The translations under genes and the position numbers were made by a program. From IMG/VR virus record IMGVR_UViG_3300023178_000299, positions 1-22,070 of that record: 22,070 nt of DNA; one strand, given 5' to 3'. Below the pieces are notes generated by a model. It was given only the letters and a program-made list of their open reading frames with translations. It was not told the origin of the DNA and searched no databases. This stretch comes from a virus. Shown here in pieces: positions 18,803-22,070 of the stretch (position 1 is the stretch's first letter; each line of letters starts with the position of its first letter).

Positions 18803-19528
18803 ATGGCAGTAGATATTAAAGTAAAGGTAACGATGTCGGATGCCACAACCTTTACCCATACGATCAGCATAGATCAAGGCGATGCTAACGAGGCAGTGCG
18901 CCAGTTTCCATGTGGAGTACCTAACCTTACCCAGTTTATAAGAGATCAACAGATTGACAATGTAAGCAACCCAGAGGACATGGACTGGTATAGGATAGAT
19001 CTCATGTCTGGTACTGAGGTAGTAGATAGCCGTAAGTTCTATGTTACATGTGAGCCTAAACATGATCCAGTACACATAGCTTTCATTAACAAGTTTGGCA
19101 TGTGGGATTACTGCACTTTCTTTAAGCGATCAGAGGATAACTACACTGTGCAGAATGAGCAGTACAAGGCGATCACTGGAGAGGTGGTGTCTGGTGCATA
19201 CAGTATAGACAAAGCCAACCCTCAGTACCGTAAGTACAATATCAAGAGCAAGAAAACCAAAACCCTAAACACTGGATGGGTAGGGGAGGATCATGCAGAG
19301 CTAATGAAGCAGTTACTCCTGTCTGATAGGGTGCTAATACTATCAGATGATCGTACAGTAACACCATCTGGCACTGGAGAGCAAAGGCAATACACCTACA
19401 CCCAAAACGGTGTGGCAGTCAATGTGGTAACGAACTCGTTACAACTGCAAAAGCATGTGAATGAGCGCATGATCAACTACACCATAGAGATAGAGTACGC
19501 ATTTGATGATTTGAACATAGCACTATAA
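18803..19528 (+). CDS. Tail structural protein, second of a possible split pair (241 aa)
   Basis: Starts 4 nt after the previous stop. The product has HIAFINKFGMWDYCTFFKRSEDNYTV, TLNTGWVGEDHAELMKQLLLSDRV and INYTIEIEYAFDDL, a pattern I associate with beta-rich tail proteins of Bacteroidetes phages. The N-terminal part (MAVDIKVKVTMSDATTFTHT...CGVPNLTQFIRDQQ) looks as if it could follow on from the previous protein. No signal or membrane segment. Its TAATG overlaps the large tail protein gene, so co-translation with that gene is likely. Confidence 0.65.
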   Translation: MAVDIKVKVTMSDATTFTHTISIDQGDANEAVRQFPCGVPNLTQFIRDQQIDNVSNPEDMDWYRIDLMSGTEVVDSRKFYVTCEPKHDPVHIAFINKFGMWDYCTFFKRSEDNYTVQNEQYKAITGEVVSGAYSIDKANPQYRKYNIKSKKTKTLNTGWVGEDHAELMKQLLLSDRVLILSDDRTVTPSGTGEQRQYTYTQNGVAVNVVTNSLQLQKHVNERMINYTIEIEYAFDDLNIAL

Positions 19529-21456
19529 TGAAGCAGTTAGAGCTATACATATCTAACCAGAGGATTGATCTGCATGAGGGAGAGAACATAGAGCTAGTGA
19601 TCTCAGCCCAAAAGGTGCAGGATCTAAGCAAGGTGTATGGAGACTACTCTCAGAGCTTTACCGTACCTGCAACGCCTACCAATAACAAGGTGTTTAAGCA
19701 CTACTACGCAGTAGACCTCAGTAATGGTCTAGATGCTAACACTAGGCTACCTGCCTTTGTACAGATCAATACCTTTCTGTACAGATCTGGAGTGGTAGAG
19801 CTAGAGGGTGTGCAGATGGAGAACGGTAGACCTAAAGCCTACATGATCGCTTTCTATGGAGAGAACACTAGCCTAAAAGATAAGTTAGGCGAGGCTAAAC
19901 TAGCTGACCTAGATCTATCAGCATTTGACCACCTATACTCTGACTACAACCGCAAGACTGGTTTTGAGGGAGGCTATGCCTCTGGCACTAGCTCTAGCGT
20001 GATCTACCCTGCTATTAGCTCAGTGGATGACTGGTTCTACAACTCTAATAGCTCTAGTCATGGGGATAATAACATAGCCTACCACACTACTAACGATGTG
20101 CATGGTATAGAGGCTTTCATGCTAAAACCTGCACTCAAGGTTAGCAAGATCGTAGAGGCTATTGAGGCTGATTACGGTGTTACTTTTAACAGTACCTTTT
20201 TTGGCACTAACAAGTTTACGGATCTGTACATGTATCTCAATGCTAAAGAGGGATATATATTTAGTGAGATTGGTACGGACTACACCAACTTAGTGGAGTA
20301 CACCCTACCTGCCAGTAACACTAACCCAAGACTTATTTACAGTGTAGATGTGGCTACCTTGCAATACCAGATTGTGTTTACGGTCAATGATGAGGTAGTG
20401 GGTTCGTACACCAATAATGCCAACTCTAATAACCAAGTGTTTGTATTTAGCCAACATGCAAGTGCAGGGGATGTACTGGGTGTGCAGTTAAGAGGGCTGA
20501 ATGGTAGGTTTACTGAGATAGATGATTTTACATGGCAATGGTATAACAATACAACACCTCTAGGTAGTCAGAATAGTTTGGGTAGTGGATATAACCACAC
20601 CCCTCAACTGACTATTAGCGAGGTAATGCCAGATCTCAAGGTGTCTGAGTTCCTATCTGGGCTGATCTCTATGTTTAACCTAGTGATCCACCCTACCGCT
20701 AAGGATGTGTACGACATAGAGCCTCTAGATGATTGGTTTGCTGAGGGTACTACGCATGAACTTACAGAGTATGTAGACATATCTAAGCACACCATGACCA
20801 AGCTACCTCTACACAACCGTATAGAGATGAAGTACCAAGAGCCAGAGGCGATCATCAATTCACAGTTTGTACTAAATAACCAGATAGGGTATGGGGATCT
20901 ACGCACTGATTTTGATTTTGATGGGGAGGAGCTAGTGATAGAACTACCTTTTGAGAACCTGCTTTTTGAGAGCTTAACGGATGAGGCTACGAACACACTA
21001 ACCAATGTGCTAGTAGGTAAGTGCTTTGACCGAGAATTTAGCCCAGTGGCAAACAAGCCCATGCTATTCTATCGCTCTGGCACTATTGATATAACCGATA
21101 ACCCTATTAACTGGATCAACAGTTACCTCAGCAATAGCCAAGTGAACACCATACACCACTGCCAAGCGGTACACACCTCTGGCTTTAGCTTAAACTTTGG
21201 AGCTGAGGTAGATCCTTTGGCACTAGACATTGAGGAGAACGGTCTGTATAAGACCTACTATGAGGACTACATTACGGATCTATACGATAGCTCTAGGAGG
21301 CTATGGAAATTTGAGGCGGTGCTACCGCTATCCAAGATTATCCAACTCAAGGCTAACGATCTGATCACAGTGTACAACCGTAACTTTAAGATTAACCAAC
21401 TCAAGATCAACCTTACCACTGGTAAGACTAGCCTAGAGTTGATTAACGATGTATAG
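19528..21456 (+). CDS. Large tail/baseplate-type structural protein (642 aa)
   Basis: The N-terminal 110 residues follow a pattern I know from many Bacteroidetes phage tail proteins: LELYISNQRIDLHEGENIELV, SAQKVQDLSKVYGDYSQSFTVPATPTNNKVFKHYY, then YRSGVVELEGVQMENGRPKAYMIAFYGENTSLKDKLGEAKLADLDL. The rest is mixed beta/alpha with DIEPLDDWFAEG and a C-terminal KLNQ/ITVYNRNFKINQLKINLTTGKTSLEL pattern like a baseplate hub domain. No motifs of catalysis were seen. By position upstream of the tape measure gene it belongs to tail or baseplate. It is coupled to the previous gene by TAATG. Confidence 0.75.
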   Translation: MKQLELYISNQRIDLHEGENIELVISAQKVQDLSKVYGDYSQSFTVPATPTNNKVFKHYYAVDLSNGLDANTRLPAFVQINTFLYRSGVVELEGVQMENGRPKAYMIAFYGENTSLKDKLGEAKLADLDLSAFDHLYSDYNRKTGFEGGYASGTSSSVIYPAISSVDDWFYNSNSSSHGDNNIAYHTTNDVHGIEAFMLKPALKVSKIVEAIEADYGVTFNSTFFGTNKFTDLYMYLNAKEGYIFSEIGTDYTNLVEYTLPASNTNPRLIYSVDVATLQYQIVFTVNDEVVGSYTNNANSNNQVFVFSQHASAGDVLGVQLRGLNGRFTEIDDFTWQWYNNTTPLGSQNSLGSGYNHTPQLTISEVMPDLKVSEFLSGLISMFNLVIHPTAKDVYDIEPLDDWFAEGTTHELTEYVDISKHTMTKLPLHNRIEMKYQEPEAIINSQFVLNNQIGYGDLRTDFDFDGEELVIELPFENLLFESLTDEATNTLTNVLVGKCFDREFSPVANKPMLFYRSGTIDITDNPINWINSYLSNSQVNTIHHCQAVHTSGFSLNFGAEVDPLALDIEENGLYKTYYEDYITDLYDSSRRLWKFEAVLPLSKIIQLKANDLITVYNRNFKINQLKINLTTGKTSLELINDV

Positions 21457-21458
21457 AC

Positions 21459-21602
21459 ATGGAGAGCCAACTAGCATACATACTGAGCGCACTAAAGCAA
21501 GTGCCACCTACAACCGATAACCTCAAAATAGCTAAGGGTAAATACGCTATGCCCAGAACTTGGAAAGAGGTGCTTAAATACATACGCAACGCATGGCAGT
21601 AG
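21459..21602 (+). CDS. Small conserved-looking protein between tail protein and tape measure (47 aa)
   Basis: ATG 21459, 2 nt after the preceding stop, runs 47 codons to TAG 21600-21602 and overlaps the tape measure start by 10 nt. The peptide is basic and helical (QLAYILSALKQVPPTTDNLKIAKGKYAMPRTWKEVLKYIRNAWQ) with no Cys or membrane segment. It fills the gap and is in frame with good codon use. The function is unknown; chaperone or accessory for tail assembly would be a positional guess. Confidence 0.55.
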   Translation: MESQLAYILSALKQVPPTTDNLKIAKGKYAMPRTWKEVLKYIRNAWQ

Positions 21603-22070
21603 AAAAGAACATAAAGATCAACACTGATACTGGCGATCTAGACAAACGCCTCAAGGATCTTGAGGACATGTTTAAGGATCTGGAGGATGCTATTGGTGGA
21701 ATGAATAAAAAGCAGAAAGAGCAACTGGCAGAAACTCAGCGCATGAATGATGAGCTGAAAAACCAGAGCAAGTTACTCAAGGGCTTAAAGAGTGTAGCAG
21801 GTGGTGCTAAGAAAGGTGTCATGGCATTAGGCAAGGGCTTTAAGGGCTTAGGTCTAGCTATGAAAACCACTGGCGTACTGCTAGTAGTAGAGGGCTTTAA
21901 GTTGCTTAAAGATGCACTGACCAGTAACCAGACTGTAATGGATGCCATAGAGGTGGCTACTACTGCCATAGGCGAGGTGTTTAGGATCATCACTGATGCT
22001 ATTACTGATGCCTATGAAAGTGTTAAGGAAAGCACTGGAGGTTTTGATGCCATGAAAGAGGTACTGGGAT
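21593..22070 (+). CDS. Tape measure protein, N-terminal part (gene continues beyond the window)
   Basis: ATG 21593 leads into a frame open to the window end (159 codons visible, no stop). The start has a helical, Lys/Asp/Glu-rich stretch (DKRLKDLEDMFKDLEDAIGGMNKKQKEQLAETQRMNDELK), then Gly/Ala/Lys-rich helices with GGAKKGVMALGKGFKGLGLAMKTTGVLLVVEG and a hydrophobic segment. This is typical of tape measure protein N-termini, which set tail length and form the channel for DNA. The real protein should run several hundred residues more. Placed after the large tail protein, it marks the tail module. Confidence 0.78.
   Translation, partial: MAVEKNIKINTDTGDLDKRLKDLEDMFKDLEDAIGGMNKKQKEQLAETQRMNDELKNQSKLLKGLKSVAGGAKKGVMALGKGFKGLGLAMKTTGVLLVVEGFKLLKDALTSNQTVMDAIEVATTAIGEVFRIITDAITDAYESVKESTGGFDAMKEVLG

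Noticed and set aside
20604-21062. Long minus-strand ORF (152 aa) inside the large tail gene
   Set aside because: It is antisense to a well-supported gene and Ser/Leu-rich without motifs; all minus-strand ORFs in the window look like such shadows.
1-22070. CRISPR array, integrase or attachment site
   Set aside because: No repeat-spacer pattern, integrase or tRNA-matching att site was seen; the repeats present are tail-fibre codon repeats, short leader repeats and TA-rich DNA.

Overview
The window is one continuous stretch of a tailed-phage (Caudoviricetes) genome with every supportable gene on the + strand. A phage of a Bacteroidetes host, probably marine or aquatic, fits best. Most starts lack a Shine-Dalgarno sequence, two promoters match the Bacteroidetes -33 TTG / -7 TAnnTTTG type with one mismatch each, and several proteins (the 642-aa tail protein, the short sigma factor, the DnaA-C-like protein, the DCGC protein) look like families I know from flavobacterial and Bacteroides phages. 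That host call rests on memory, not on a search. There is no integrase, repressor or canonical tRNA gene, so nothing points to lysogeny inside the window.

Layout. (1) 1-4016: end of a structural gene, a 41-aa peptide, then four tail-fibre/receptor-binding proteins that share modules and end with a LamG-like lectin. (2) 4016-6338: small unknown genes and a lysis cassette (M15 peptidase endolysin, two small membrane proteins, Cys-rich peptides, a 3-TM holin), closed by a strong terminator. (3) 6390-6568: a gene-free, AT-rich, hairpin-rich region with a promoter, flanked by inverted copies of TTATTAACCAAT; it is a candidate origin/control region. (4) 6569-14680: early/replication module with a DUF3310-like protein, RusA-like resolvase, SSB-like protein, DnaB-type helicase, DnaA domain-IV-like protein, ECF-like sigma factor, a PD-(D/E)XK-like protein, a PP-loop (PAPS-reductase-like) protein, a RecE-like exonuclease and many tiny genes. 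A terminator closes it. (5) 14785-22070: small and large terminase, a probable tail-chaperone pair joined by -1 frameshifting on T9, tail completion and tail proteins, and the N-terminus of the tape measure protein, cut by the window edge. Portal and capsid genes do not lie between terL and the tail genes, so they must be outside the window.

Most interesting points: a compact three-way-junction, tRNA-like RNA fold at 13182-13264 just before a small unknown gene; an intergenic 12-mer element repeated three times in leaders and once inverted at the lysis operon's 3' end; a repeated ACACCAAAGA leader; the frameshift; and several very short genes below the usual 60-codon cutoff, including a CPHC peptide and a two-membrane-segment peptide.
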